DNA of 34,950 nt, taken from contig JAZDOT010000016.1 in assembly GCA_043798355.1 (NCBI GenBank), positions 1 through 34,950 on the forward strand, in the 5' to 3' direction. The stretch comes from JAZDOT01 sp043798355. Lineage in GTDB: Bacteria > Patescibacteriota > Gracilibacteria > Peribacterales > Peribacteraceae. Shown here piece after piece: positions 13,359-19,748 of the stretch. A program made the position numbers and the translations under genes. Position 1 is the stretch's first letter; the number at the start of each line of letters is the position of its first letter. The notes below the pieces were generated by a model. The model saw nothing but the letters and a program-made list of their open reading frames with translations. It did no database searches and was not told where the DNA came from.

Positions 13359-15827
13359 ATGTCTCCCCTCTCCCACCGCACACTCCGGCTCGGTCTCCCC
13401 CTGCAGCTCTTCGCCATTCTCGCGCTCGTGCCGTCGTTCGCATGGGCACAGACATTCGTCCCCGCACCGCAGACGAGTCTCACCGTCGCCGCGGGATCCG
13501 TCTTCGAGATTATCGCGGTGAGCGATCTCCCCTCTCCGTCCGTCAGCTGGATCCTTACGAAAGATTCAAATTTCCTCGGAGCGGATCGCGCTCCCCTCTT
13601 CCGCACACGCCTCATCGACCCGGGAATATACACGCTCAATGCGGAAGTCACCGGAGGGGCGGACAGCGCTGCTCCCGTACGTGAGTGGCAGACCATCGAA
13701 ATTGTCGTCACGGAGAATGCACCGACTCCGGTCACACCGGACTCCGCCACATTCATCGCAAGCACTCCTTCCATGGACGCCCAGAACCGCATCCTCCTCC
13801 CTGCTGGCCAGACGATCCTCTTCTTCTTTCCGAAAACCGGTATCGGCCAAACGCTCTCCGCCGATCTAGATCCGCTGCGGGACACGAACAACGACGGCAT
13901 TCCCGACAATGACAACGATCTTGCGGAGAGCCGCTTCGCGTCGGGCGAAAACCCCCTCTTCGTCTGGCTCTCCTCGCCGGTGCAGCGTGAACGCAGTTTC
14001 TCCTTCTCGGAATCGGACGGGAGCAGTCTGCTCCTCCGCATCGTGGATGCTGTGATTGCAGCCGCAGAACCGGTGGTCCTGGTACAGCGCATCGCCATCG
14101 AACAGAAGGCTCTCCCGGAGAGCGCCGTTGCGTTCGATGTTTCGTATCTCCTCGGAAAACCCGCAAGCCCCCTCCTGCTCACATGGAAATTCGGAGACGG
14201 GACCCAGAGCCTCCTCGATACCCCCGTCCATACCTACACCGCCAACGGAACATACACGGTGAATGTACAGATCCGCGATCTCTCGACGGGAACAGTCATC
14301 GAGAGCGGTTCCACGGTACTGACCGTCAGCTCCTCTACCAATACAACCGAGACAGGTGCCATCATCGAACCGGTTGCACCGTCAAACAATTCGTTTGCAT
14401 TCACCATCACAACCATTGTGAAAATCTTGCTGGGCGGCATCGTCGTTGCCGCCATCGTCATGGGGCTTCTCTTCCTCGTGAAAAAACTCATGGGCATGGG
14501 ATCGCTGCAGGAGAAATTGGAACGCACTGAAGAAAAACTCATTGGAAAATCCCCAAGCGATCTCTCTGCGACCCCCGTACCCTTCTCCGTCGTCGAAACG
14601 GCGGGGAAGAGAGAGCCGATCGAAGCGAAGAAAACCGATGCAGAGGAAACTCCCCCCAAGAGGGAGCAGGCAAAAGAATCCGCGAAGGCGGCAGTGACCC
14701 CTCCGCCACTCACAGAAGAACAGATCCCGGATTGGCTAAAACCACCGTCAGGAAAAGGATCTGGCCAGAAAGAGACCCCCCCGACACCACCCGAACAGTC
14801 AAAGCCGACTCCACTCCGCGCTCCGCGCTCCGCAGAGCAGGAGAAACCGAAGACTCCCCCACCCGCAACCGCAACGCCTCCATGGCTCCAGACCGAAACC
14901 GGCAAACCGCCCGTTCCACCGTCCCCTCCGTCTGAACAACCGAAACCTGCAGCTCCTCCTGCCGCCGTCACTCCTCCACCCCCTTCTCTGCCCACTCCTG
15001 CTGTGAAGGCTGCCCCCCTCCCTCCAGCTCCCCCCGCTCCATCCGAAAAAAAGGAGATGAACCCTCCTCTCGCAAAGGAGAAACCGGCCGGACCCGTCCC
15101 TCCATGGCTGGCACAGACTCCTTCAACGCCCAAACCTGAGGAGCCCCGTCCGGCCACTGCACCTGCTCCGGCTCAAAAGACGGCTCCTGCAAAACAGACG
15201 GCGCCGTCCCCAAGCAAGGAAACGCCCGCTCAGGAGAAAATAGCGACTCCGAAGTCACTGCAGAACACGAATGGTCTGCCAGGAAAGGAAACGAAGATCC
15301 CCGCTCTAAAAAAAGATTCATTTGCACCACAGAGTGCAGCGAAAAAGGAGCCCGCACCAGAGCCACAGAAAAACGGAGGGAACGGGCAGAAGGAGCAAAC
15401 GCAGAACGGAGTGCAGAAGCAGAGCATAGAGACGCAGAAACCCGTGGAGGAGAACCCGGCTCCTGTCGCAGAGAAGAAACCGGATACATCCGGCGGACAG
15501 AAGGATCATACGCAGAACGGCGCGCAGAAGAAGAGCGTTGAGGTGCAGAAACCCGTGGAGAAGAAACCCGTAGCGGCAGCGGAGAAAAAAATAGATGTGC
15601 CATCCGAGAAGAAGACCGATCAAAAGAAGAATGAGCTGAAACCCGCTCCGCAGATTCCGGAAGCACCCAGGCCCCCGGAGAAAGTAAAAGAGGTTGATAC
15701 GGAGAAGAACGAGAAGAAGACGATGGAGGAGGATGATCCTTTCCTCAATGAACCGGTCGCCTTCATCCGGGCGGACAGCATCAGCACACCGCCACCTCAG
15801 GGGGACAACATGAAGAAGGCAGCATGA
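13359..15827 (+). CDS. PKD-domain membrane protein with long Pro/Lys/Glu-rich tail
   Basis: An 822-aa protein. Signal peptide about residues 1-31 (LFAILALVPSFAWAQ). The exported part has an Ig-like region and a PKD domain near 260-330 (LTWKFGDGTQSLLDTPVHTYTANGTYTV in outline, with the diagnostic FGDG). One transmembrane helix lies near 356-375 (ILLGGIVVAAIVMGLLFLV). The remaining ~445 residues are cytoplasmic, disordered and rich in Pro, Lys, Glu and Ala. They contain three P-x-WL motifs (PDWL near 457, PPWL near 507, PPWL near 581) and two tandem ~38-residue repeats near 670-750. It follows the two pilins 33 bp downstream and probably belongs to the same apparatus, linking the envelope to a cytoplasmic partner. 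The exact role is unknown. Confidence 0.75.
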   Translation: MSPLSHRTLRLGLPLQLFAILALVPSFAWAQTFVPAPQTSLTVAAGSVFEIIAVSDLPSPSVSWILTKDSNFLGADRAPLFRTRLIDPGIYTLNAEVTGGADSAAPVREWQTIEIVVTENAPTPVTPDSATFIASTPSMDAQNRILLPAGQTILFFFPKTGIGQTLSADLDPLRDTNNDGIPDNDNDLAESRFASGENPLFVWLSSPVQRERSFSFSESDGSSLLLRIVDAVIAAAEPVVLVQRIAIEQKALPESAVAFDVSYLLGKPASPLLLTWKFGDGTQSLLDTPVHTYTANGTYTVNVQIRDLSTGTVIESGSTVLTVSSSTNTTETGAIIEPVAPSNNSFAFTITTIVKILLGGIVVAAIVMGLLFLVKKLMGMGSLQEKLERTEEKLIGKSPSDLSATPVPFSVVETAGKREPIEAKKTDAEETPPKREQAKESAKAAVTPPPLTEEQIPDWLKPPSGKGSGQKETPPTPPEQSKPTPLRAPRSAEQEKPKTPPPATATPPWLQTETGKPPVPPSPPSEQPKPAAPPAAVTPPPPSLPTPAVKAAPLPPAPPAPSEKKEMNPPLAKEKPAGPVPPWLAQTPSTPKPEEPRPATAPAPAQKTAPAKQTAPSPSKETPAQEKIATPKSLQNTNGLPGKETKIPALKKDSFAPQSAAKKEPAPEPQKNGGNGQKEQTQNGVQKQSIETQKPVEENPAPVAEKKPDTSGGQKDHTQNGAQKKSVEVQKPVEKKPVAAAEKKIDVPSEKKTDQKKNELKPAPQIPEAPRPPEKVKEVDTEKNEKKTMEEDDPFLNEPVAFIRADSISTPPPQGDNMKKAA

Positions 15828-15903
15828 TCAGGATAACTGGAGAGCGAACGCCACATCCGGCTCCGATGTATTTTCGGCTTACTGTAAAAGAGAATTATTA
15901 TAT
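15828..15903. other. Short intergenic region
   Basis: Between the PKD gene and the frameshifted regulator. It turns sharply AT-rich near 15885, marking the left edge of the accessory island. No terminator hairpin is obvious. Confidence 0.4.
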
Positions 15904-15942
15904 TTGACACAATAAACTATTTAACTTAAGGTAAACTTACCT
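15904..15942 (+). promoter_or_regulatory. Promoter and inverted-repeat operator of the HTH gene
   Basis: A perfect TTGACA (15904-15909) is followed at 17 bp by TAAGGT (15927-15932). The -10 region overlaps a perfect inverted repeat AGGTAA-AC-TTACCT (15929-15942) that ends immediately before the ATG at 15943. A repressor bound there would cover both the -10 and the start codon. Confidence 0.6.
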
Positions 15943-16426
15943 ATGGTTGAAGCATGCCCTGAATCTTCGAGCCCCGTGCCGTCGTCCATTGAACAACTAC
16001 GACAGGAAATTGCTGCGCTCCAACAGAAGCAAGCGGCATTGGGGGCAGCAATTGGAAGTACAGGGTCCCCTGCTAGAGCAGGTCATTCGAGGTTTGTCAG
16101 AACTCATGTTTGCGATGCACCTCCATCTCAATCAAATTTCAGAAGGTGTCACTACCTCAATTCGTTACCATGCAGAGCAATACAACCAAGCTGGACATGG
16201 AAAGATACAACAGAAAGACCCCGAGACTTTCCTGCCGGATGAACTTCTGGCCATACGAGACAAAAGGCATCTAACACAAGAAGAAGCAACGAAAATTCTT
16301 GGTCTTCCTCCCGATGAATGGAGAAAATGGGAGTTAGGTCAGGGCAAACCTTTGGCTTTTCAGGTACACCTTATTCGTCTGCTTGAAGAAGGATCACTGA
16401 CTCTAGAACGTCCGTATCGAGAATAG
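15943..16426 (+). pseudogene. XRE-like HTH regulator broken by one extra G in a G5 run
   Basis: The ATG at 15943 opens a frame reading MVEACPESSSPVPSS, then a coiled coil SIEQLRQEIAALQQKQAALG. The frame then loses sense, while the +1 frame from about 16045 continues QQLEVQGPLLEQVIRGLSELMF and runs to the stop at 16426. Removing one G from GGGGG (16041-16045) joins the two into a continuous 160-aa protein with an unbroken coiled coil. The C-terminal part, DELLAIRDKRHLTQEEATKILGLPPDEWRKWE in outline, is a Cro/CI-like helix-turn-helix. It is either a recent pseudogene, a phase-variable gene or a sequencing error. The operator just upstream suggests it was autoregulated. Confidence 0.7.
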
Positions 16427-16469
16427 GACGATGCTGCGGTTTCGGGGGAACAACCAATGGAAAGCTATA

Positions 16470-17297
16470 TCAGTGTGCTGATGATTCTTTCGCCCAGAGG
16501 ATATACCCCATGCCCATCGGCATCTTTTCATGGACATCTTGGGGAATCCAAAATCCATGTTTGTCTTGAAGGTCTTCATAACCTGTCAGCCTTGATGTCC
16601 AAGCAGCTCCAACCATGAGTAGGTCTCCTGTACCTGTTACTCTGGCAATTTCTTGCCATAGCTTCCTACAATATTCATCAGCCAGTGCGCGATGATCATC
16701 TTGCTGAATACCTGAGAGAAGAACCACATTGTTCTCTTGCTGTTGCATTCGAGTCAGAAATTCCAGCATGTCACCATGGAAGAAGAGACATGGCAGCGTT
16801 TCATCGTGATATCCCCAAACCTGATCAGGAATAATTGATTCAGTTTTTATTTCTCTCTCTTCGAAGAAATAGCGAGTGCGCCATTTCATTTGTCGATCAA
16901 CTCCGAGGTACCGAGCCAACCCATAATGCTTGCAGAACGCTCTGGCATAGTCTGTATGGCCGCAGCCTAAATCGATGAATGTCTTCCCTTGCACATGCGG
17001 TCGCAAACGCGCTTCCAGCTCCAGATCGTATTTCTTCTCCTTTGGATCATAGAAATATTTGAGATCGTCGGCATAGGGCGTTCGACTCATCACAAACACA
17101 GATTGTTGATCGATCAAAGGGCGATACTCATCGGGAAGCAGGCGGCTGAATTCCGCCTGAACCTCTGCTGCAGTCGGGAGAGGTTTTCTTTGTAGGGTAT
17201 CGGCAACGAGCTGGCGAATTGGTAGCTCGATGGCATTGGGTTGTCCTGCTGCATCCATAACTTTCAGCTGCTCGTACGGTGCTGGCTTAACTGGCAT
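16470..17297 (-). CDS. Class I SAM-dependent methyltransferase-like protein
   Basis: A 275-aa protein. Motif I is TFIDLGCGHTDYARAF (about residues 107-122). The acidic residue after strand 2 is in YLGVDRQMKW. A motif like FFHGDMLEFL follows strand 3 and VVLLSGIQQDDH corresponds to strand 4. The N-terminal 90 residues are an extra helical region (ELPIRQLVADTLQRKPLPTAAE). No target-specific motif such as NPPY is present, so the substrate is unknown. The length fits small-molecule or protein/RNA methyltransferases. The gene is convergent with the frameshifted HTH gene (43 bp apart). A good promoter, TTGACT-16 bp-TAATAT, ends 9 nt before the ATG. Confidence 0.75.
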   Translation of the reverse strand: MPVKPAPYEQLKVMDAAGQPNAIELPIRQLVADTLQRKPLPTAAEVQAEFSRLLPDEYRPLIDQQSVFVMSRTPYADDLKYFYDPKEKKYDLELEARLRPHVQGKTFIDLGCGHTDYARAFCKHYGLARYLGVDRQMKWRTRYFFEEREIKTESIIPDQVWGYHDETLPCLFFHGDMLEFLTRMQQQENNVVLLSGIQQDDHRALADEYCRKLWQEIARVTGTGDLLMVGAAWTSRLTGYEDLQDKHGFWIPQDVHEKMPMGMGYILWAKESSAH

Positions 17298-17306
17298 AAG
17301 AGTTAT

Positions 17307-17334
17307 ATATTAAATACATTCTAGAAAAAGTCAA
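17307..17334 (-). promoter_or_regulatory. Promoter of the methyltransferase gene
   Basis: On the minus strand, TTGACT (17329-17334), a 16-bp spacer and TAATAT (17307-17312), ending 9 nt before the ATG. The 5' UTR would be about 2-3 nt, that is, leaderless. Confidence 0.6.
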
Positions 17335-17418
17335 TACTTACTCGAACACCCCCCACTCCCTCATCATTGGATAGATCGCCCTCTTGTAGTCCTACACCTT
17401 GAATTCAAGAATGTTCTT

Positions 17419-17667
17419 TTACAGTAATCCCTTCACGAGTTTCTCCTTCTTCTCTTTCGTCCAGCCTTTCACTTGAGCCTCTCTTCTGCGTGCTTTGGTG
17501 AGTGTAGTGAATTGCTCAGTGTAGATGATCTTCACAGGACGTTTAGCACGCGTGTACTTCGCTCCATCACCTCTGTTGTGAGCGGCTTCTCTTTTCTTGG
17601 TATCAATGCATGAGCCTGCATACAGCGATCCATCGTTGCATCGCGCAAAGTAGAAATAGAATGGCAT
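17419..17667 (-). CDS. GIY-YIG domain protein
   Basis: An 82-aa single-domain protein from the ATG at 17667; a longer frame back to 17706 is rejected because it would run through the -10 hexamer. The start MPFYFYFARCNDGSLYAGSC is a GIY-YIG core in variant form (FYF-10-LYAG). It continues with KKREAAHNRGDGAKYTRAKRPVKIIY (the conserved Arg, His and YT) and TKARRREAQVKGWTKEKKEKLVKG, containing the catalytic Glu. This is the UPF0213/YhbQ-like small GIY-YIG type, possible DNA-damage or structure-specific nucleases. A TATACT hexamer ends 10 nt before the ATG. No partner gene adjoins it. Confidence 0.85.
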   Translation of the reverse strand: MPFYFYFARCNDGSLYAGSCIDTKKREAAHNRGDGAKYTRAKRPVKIIYTEQFTTLTKARRREAQVKGWTKEKKEKLVKGLL

Positions 17668-17677
17668 CGGAAAGAAC

Positions 17678-17683
17678 AGTATA
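17678..17683 (-). promoter_or_regulatory. -10 hexamer of the GIY-YIG gene
   Basis: TATACT on the minus strand, 10 nt before the ATG at 17667. No clear -35. Confidence 0.5.
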
Positions 17684-17746
17684 GCCCTTCGGCTCGTTCG
17701 TTTCACTCACTCGCTCTCTTCGACAGGCTCAGAGCCTGCGGCAGGG

Positions 17747-17842
17747 CATTCGACTCGCTTGATCAAAGAATGGTCGGAGTCCTGAGCGAAGCGAAGGACG
17801 GAGACCATGAGCGAGCCCCGCGGATGCGGGGCGAGTCGAATG
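17747..17842. repeat. REP-like inverted repeat cluster
   Basis: CATTCGACTCGC (17747-17758) and its exact complement GCGAGTCGAATG (17831-17842) enclose 72 bp. Inside are a hairpin GTCCTGAGCGAAGCGAAGGAC in outline and GCCCCGCGGATGCGGGGC. The same GAGTCGAATGG core recurs near 8822. Probably a non-coding dispersed element. Confidence 0.6.
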
Positions 17843-17973
17843 GGGCGAGAACTCGGCAAGGTTACTATTTGTTTGGGGTGGGGATGAGGGTGGGGTTTCT
17901 GGGCAATAACCAATACAAAATGAAATTAACGTTGAGGACTCTTTCCGACCAATTCAATTTGGGCAGTACATTA

Positions 17974-18039
17974 GTTTACAATTATAAAATCATTGTTTAC
18001 AATTCTATTTACAAATAATATTTCAGGGTTTACAATTCT
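17974..18039 (+). promoter_or_regulatory. Tandemly duplicated 33-bp promoter with four TTTACAA boxes
   Basis: Boxes (G/A)TTTACAA(T/A)T start at 17974, 17995, 18007 and 18028, spaced 21, 12 and 21 bp. Units 17974-18006 and 18007-18039 are a 33-bp direct duplication with about 24 of 33 identical positions. In each unit the first box gives a -35 (TTTACA) and the second a -10 (TACAAT), separated by exactly 17 bp. The second -10 (18031-18036) ends 6 nt before the ATG at 18043. Any protein that recognises the box would cover both promoter elements. Confidence 0.7.
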
Positions 18040-18042
18040 GGC

Positions 18043-19062
18043 ATGGATATTAAAGGGCAGGTTCTCTCTTTGGCATTGAAAGATGGCCAGATCAGTTCTG
18101 GGCAGGTTGCACATGCCATGAAGATCAGCAGGCAGTATGCCCAGAGAATATTGCGAATCTTGGTACGTGAAGGATTTCTCATCAAATTAGGCTCTACGAA
18201 GGCGGCATCCTACGTCTTGCCAAAACATGCCGGTAAAGTGCAGTGGAGGTTTAGCAAGAGATTTAAGAGGCAGAACTTAGTCGAGCACGAAGTGATGGAA
18301 GACGTTGAGGGGAGAGCACAGTTTCGCGAGTCCCTACCAGAAAATATTCGCAGTATCTTTGAATATGGGTTTTCCGAGATGCTCAACAATGCTATCGAGC
18401 ACTCCCAATCGGAAAACGTTCATGTGGAAACGGAAAAGAAAGAGCATTGTCTTACATTCTGTGTGAATGATTTTGGCATCGGCGTCTTCCGCAATGTGAT
18501 GAAGAAACGAGGGCTGAAATCTGAATTAGAGGCGGTACAAGATTTGCTCAAGGGCAAAACAACGACGCAGCCAAAAGCACATTCGGGTGAAGGGATCTTC
18601 TTTACTTCAAAGGTCGCGGATGTTTTCAGTCTCGAAAGCTTTGGCTTCAAGCTTACCTTTGACAACACCATTCATGATATTTTCTTCGAGGAGGTCAAAC
18701 CTGCGAAAAGAGGAACAAAAGTATTTCTTCAGATCGCGGACAACGCGGAGAGGCATCTCAATGATGTTTTCAAAGAGTATCAGAGTGATCCGGAGGAATA
18801 CGCGTTTGACAAAACAGAGGTACAAATTCGTCTCTACACGATGGGCACTATCCATATATCGCGTTCTCAGGCCCGGCGAGTTCTGGCAGGTCTGGAAAAA
18901 TTCAAATCAATTGTGTTGGATTTTGACAGGGTTCCGAATGTGGGGCAGGCATTTGCCGATGAAATATTCAGAGTCTTTCAGAACAAATACCCCAATATTC
19001 GAATTATTCCCATCAACATGAACGAGGCTGTACGGTTCATGGTGGAGAGGGTGGGAAAGTAA
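18043..19062 (+). CDS. wHTH-GHKL ATPase-DUF4325 (STAS-like) fusion regulator
   Basis: A 339-aa protein with three parts. Residues 1-65 are a winged helix (QVAHAMKISRQYAQRILRILVREGFLIKLGS). Residues about 85-240 are a GHKL ATPase of the RsbW/SpoIIAB type: N-box EMLNNAIEHS (about 112-121), G1 box DFGIGVF (about 144-150), G2 HSGEGIFFTSKVAD (about 180-193), then GTKVFLQI. There is no His-kinase phosphoacceptor domain. Residues about 265-339 match DUF4325, a STAS-like domain: IVLDFDRVPNVGQAFADEIFRVF, then IIPINMNEAVRFMV. The usual STAS phosphoserine is absent. The fold order suggests a regulator combining DNA binding, an anti-sigma-like kinase fold and its own STAS-like partner. It is AT-richer than its neighbours and has a tandem promoter with no Shine-Dalgarno. 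Confidence 0.85.
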   Translation: MDIKGQVLSLALKDGQISSGQVAHAMKISRQYAQRILRILVREGFLIKLGSTKAASYVLPKHAGKVQWRFSKRFKRQNLVEHEVMEDVEGRAQFRESLPENIRSIFEYGFSEMLNNAIEHSQSENVHVETEKKEHCLTFCVNDFGIGVFRNVMKKRGLKSELEAVQDLLKGKTTTQPKAHSGEGIFFTSKVADVFSLESFGFKLTFDNTIHDIFFEEVKPAKRGTKVFLQIADNAERHLNDVFKEYQSDPEEYAFDKTEVQIRLYTMGTIHISRSQARRVLAGLEKFKSIVLDFDRVPNVGQAFADEIFRVFQNKYPNIRIIPINMNEAVRFMVERVGK

Positions 19063-19513
19063 TTGTTAACCTTAGGGACAAAATGGGGCGAGCTTTGGTA
19101 TGACGCGCGAACGGAGATCACCGAGACGTTCAGACAGTTGCAGGGGGCGTTTGCCCTGCTCCGGGCGGCTGCCTGAGCGGTTTGAGTGAACCGGGTCCGG
19201 TCTTGATGGCTCCAACGGAGTCATGGTGCGCTTATGGGTCCATGCCATCGTTAGAGAGTGGACTTGGGCTGGCCGCCGACGCATCGGCGGCCCACGCTGA
19301 GACGCCGAAGGGCGGCGAAGCGTGCGGTTCTGCCGTTGCCTAGAACGCCGAAAATGGTTTAGGTGAGAGAGAAAGAAGCATATGGCGCATTGAAATACCC
19401 AAGAACACTCTGGACAGAAGAGCGAAAATCGCGAAGATAGACCCCTTCGGCCCTGTCGCGCGACAGGAACATCCGAAGGATGGGTTCCTCCGTTGCTCAT
19501 GAAAGGAGACTGT
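19063..19513. other. GC-rich unassigned region, possible structured RNA or short ORFs
   Basis: 451 bp of different composition from the AT-rich gene before it. It holds a 9-bp hairpin GGCCGCCGA-CGCA-TCGGCGGCC (19271-19292), an imperfect hairpin CACGCT...AGCGTG (about 19293-19325), a palindrome CCTGTCGCGCGACAGG (19457-19472 region) and a small hairpin ATCCGAAGGAT. Two frames also look protein-like: one continues the preceding frame after its stop (19063-19173, reading WGELWYDARTEITETFRQLQ), the other is open from 19104 to 19343 (ending in AETPKGGEACGSAVA). I could not match it to RNase P, tmRNA, SRP, 6S or a group II intron. Confidence 0.4.
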
Positions 19514-19669
19514 ATGAGCAAGAAGAGTCACCCCGGTGATGGTCAGTACGGGAAGGGCGTGAAGGGTGAGAAGAGACCGTTCGACGAGGTCTTCGCACCC
19601 GACGCCGCCAAGGCGAAGCAGAAGCCGGATCAAGAGGCCGATGCTCCCGCCGACGCAGGCCACAAGTAG
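19514..19669 (+). CDS. Small hydrophilic protein with a strong Shine-Dalgarno
   Basis: A 51-aa ORF (MSKKSHPGDGQYGKGVKGEK at the start, ADAPADAGHK at the end), very rich in Lys, Gly, Asp and Ala, with no hydrophobic core, so probably disordered. It is preceded by AAAGGAGACTGT, a textbook ribosome-binding site 7 nt from the ATG; this is the only clear one in the window. A strong terminator follows 25 bp after its stop. Both signals suggest a real transcription unit, possibly acquired from an organism that uses Shine-Dalgarno initiation. No homologue recognised. Confidence 0.55.
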   Translation: MSKKSHPGDGQYGKGVKGEKRPFDEVFAPDAAKAKQKPDQEADAPADAGHK

Positions 19670-19693
19670 CACCTGCCCCTTCTGACGTCACCC

Positions 19694-19734
19694 GCCCCCT
19701 CGCAACCGTTTACGGACGCGAGGGGGCAACTTTT
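19694..19734 (+). terminator. Rho-independent terminator
   Basis: A perfect 10-bp stem GCCCCCTCGC (19694-19703) and GCGAGGGGGC (19718-19727), with a 14-nt loop, followed by AACTTTTG. It ends the small-ORF unit immediately before the promoter of the caspase-like gene. Confidence 0.75.
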
Positions 19735-19736
19735 GT

Positions 19737-19742
19737 TACAAT
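19737..19742 (+). promoter_or_regulatory. -10 hexamer of the caspase-like gene
   Basis: TACAAT, 6 nt before the ATG at 19749. It directly follows the T-run of the terminator. The -35 is weak. Confidence 0.5.
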
Positions 19743-19748
19743 GGGACT

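Larger units (their letters stand above)
17668..17973. other. Intergenic region between divergent genes, with a repeat cluster
   Basis: Contains the GIY-YIG promoter (TATACT, 17678-17683), the inverted repeat cluster at 17747-17842, and a G-rich stretch near 17870-17900 (GGGGTGGGGATGAGGGTGGGG) that could form a G-quadruplex on the plus strand. It is followed by the AT-rich tandem promoter at 17974. Confidence 0.5.

Noticed and set aside
14234..15157. Gly/Ser-rich minus-strand ORF opposite the PKD protein
   Set aside because: Its glycine runs are only the complement of the proline-rich tail.
17974..18039. Iterons of a replication origin
   Set aside because: The box spacing is fully explained by two 17-bp-spaced promoters, and the adjacent gene is not a Rep protein.
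19290..19335. Group II intron domain V
   Set aside because: The 3' side resembles CGTGCGGTTCT, but the 5' complementary strand and the GNAA loop are missing, and no reverse transcriptase is nearby.
19063..19513. RNase P RNA or tmRNA
   Set aside because: No GAGGAAAGTCC-type P4 strand, no tRNA-like ends, no tag frame; length alone is not enough.
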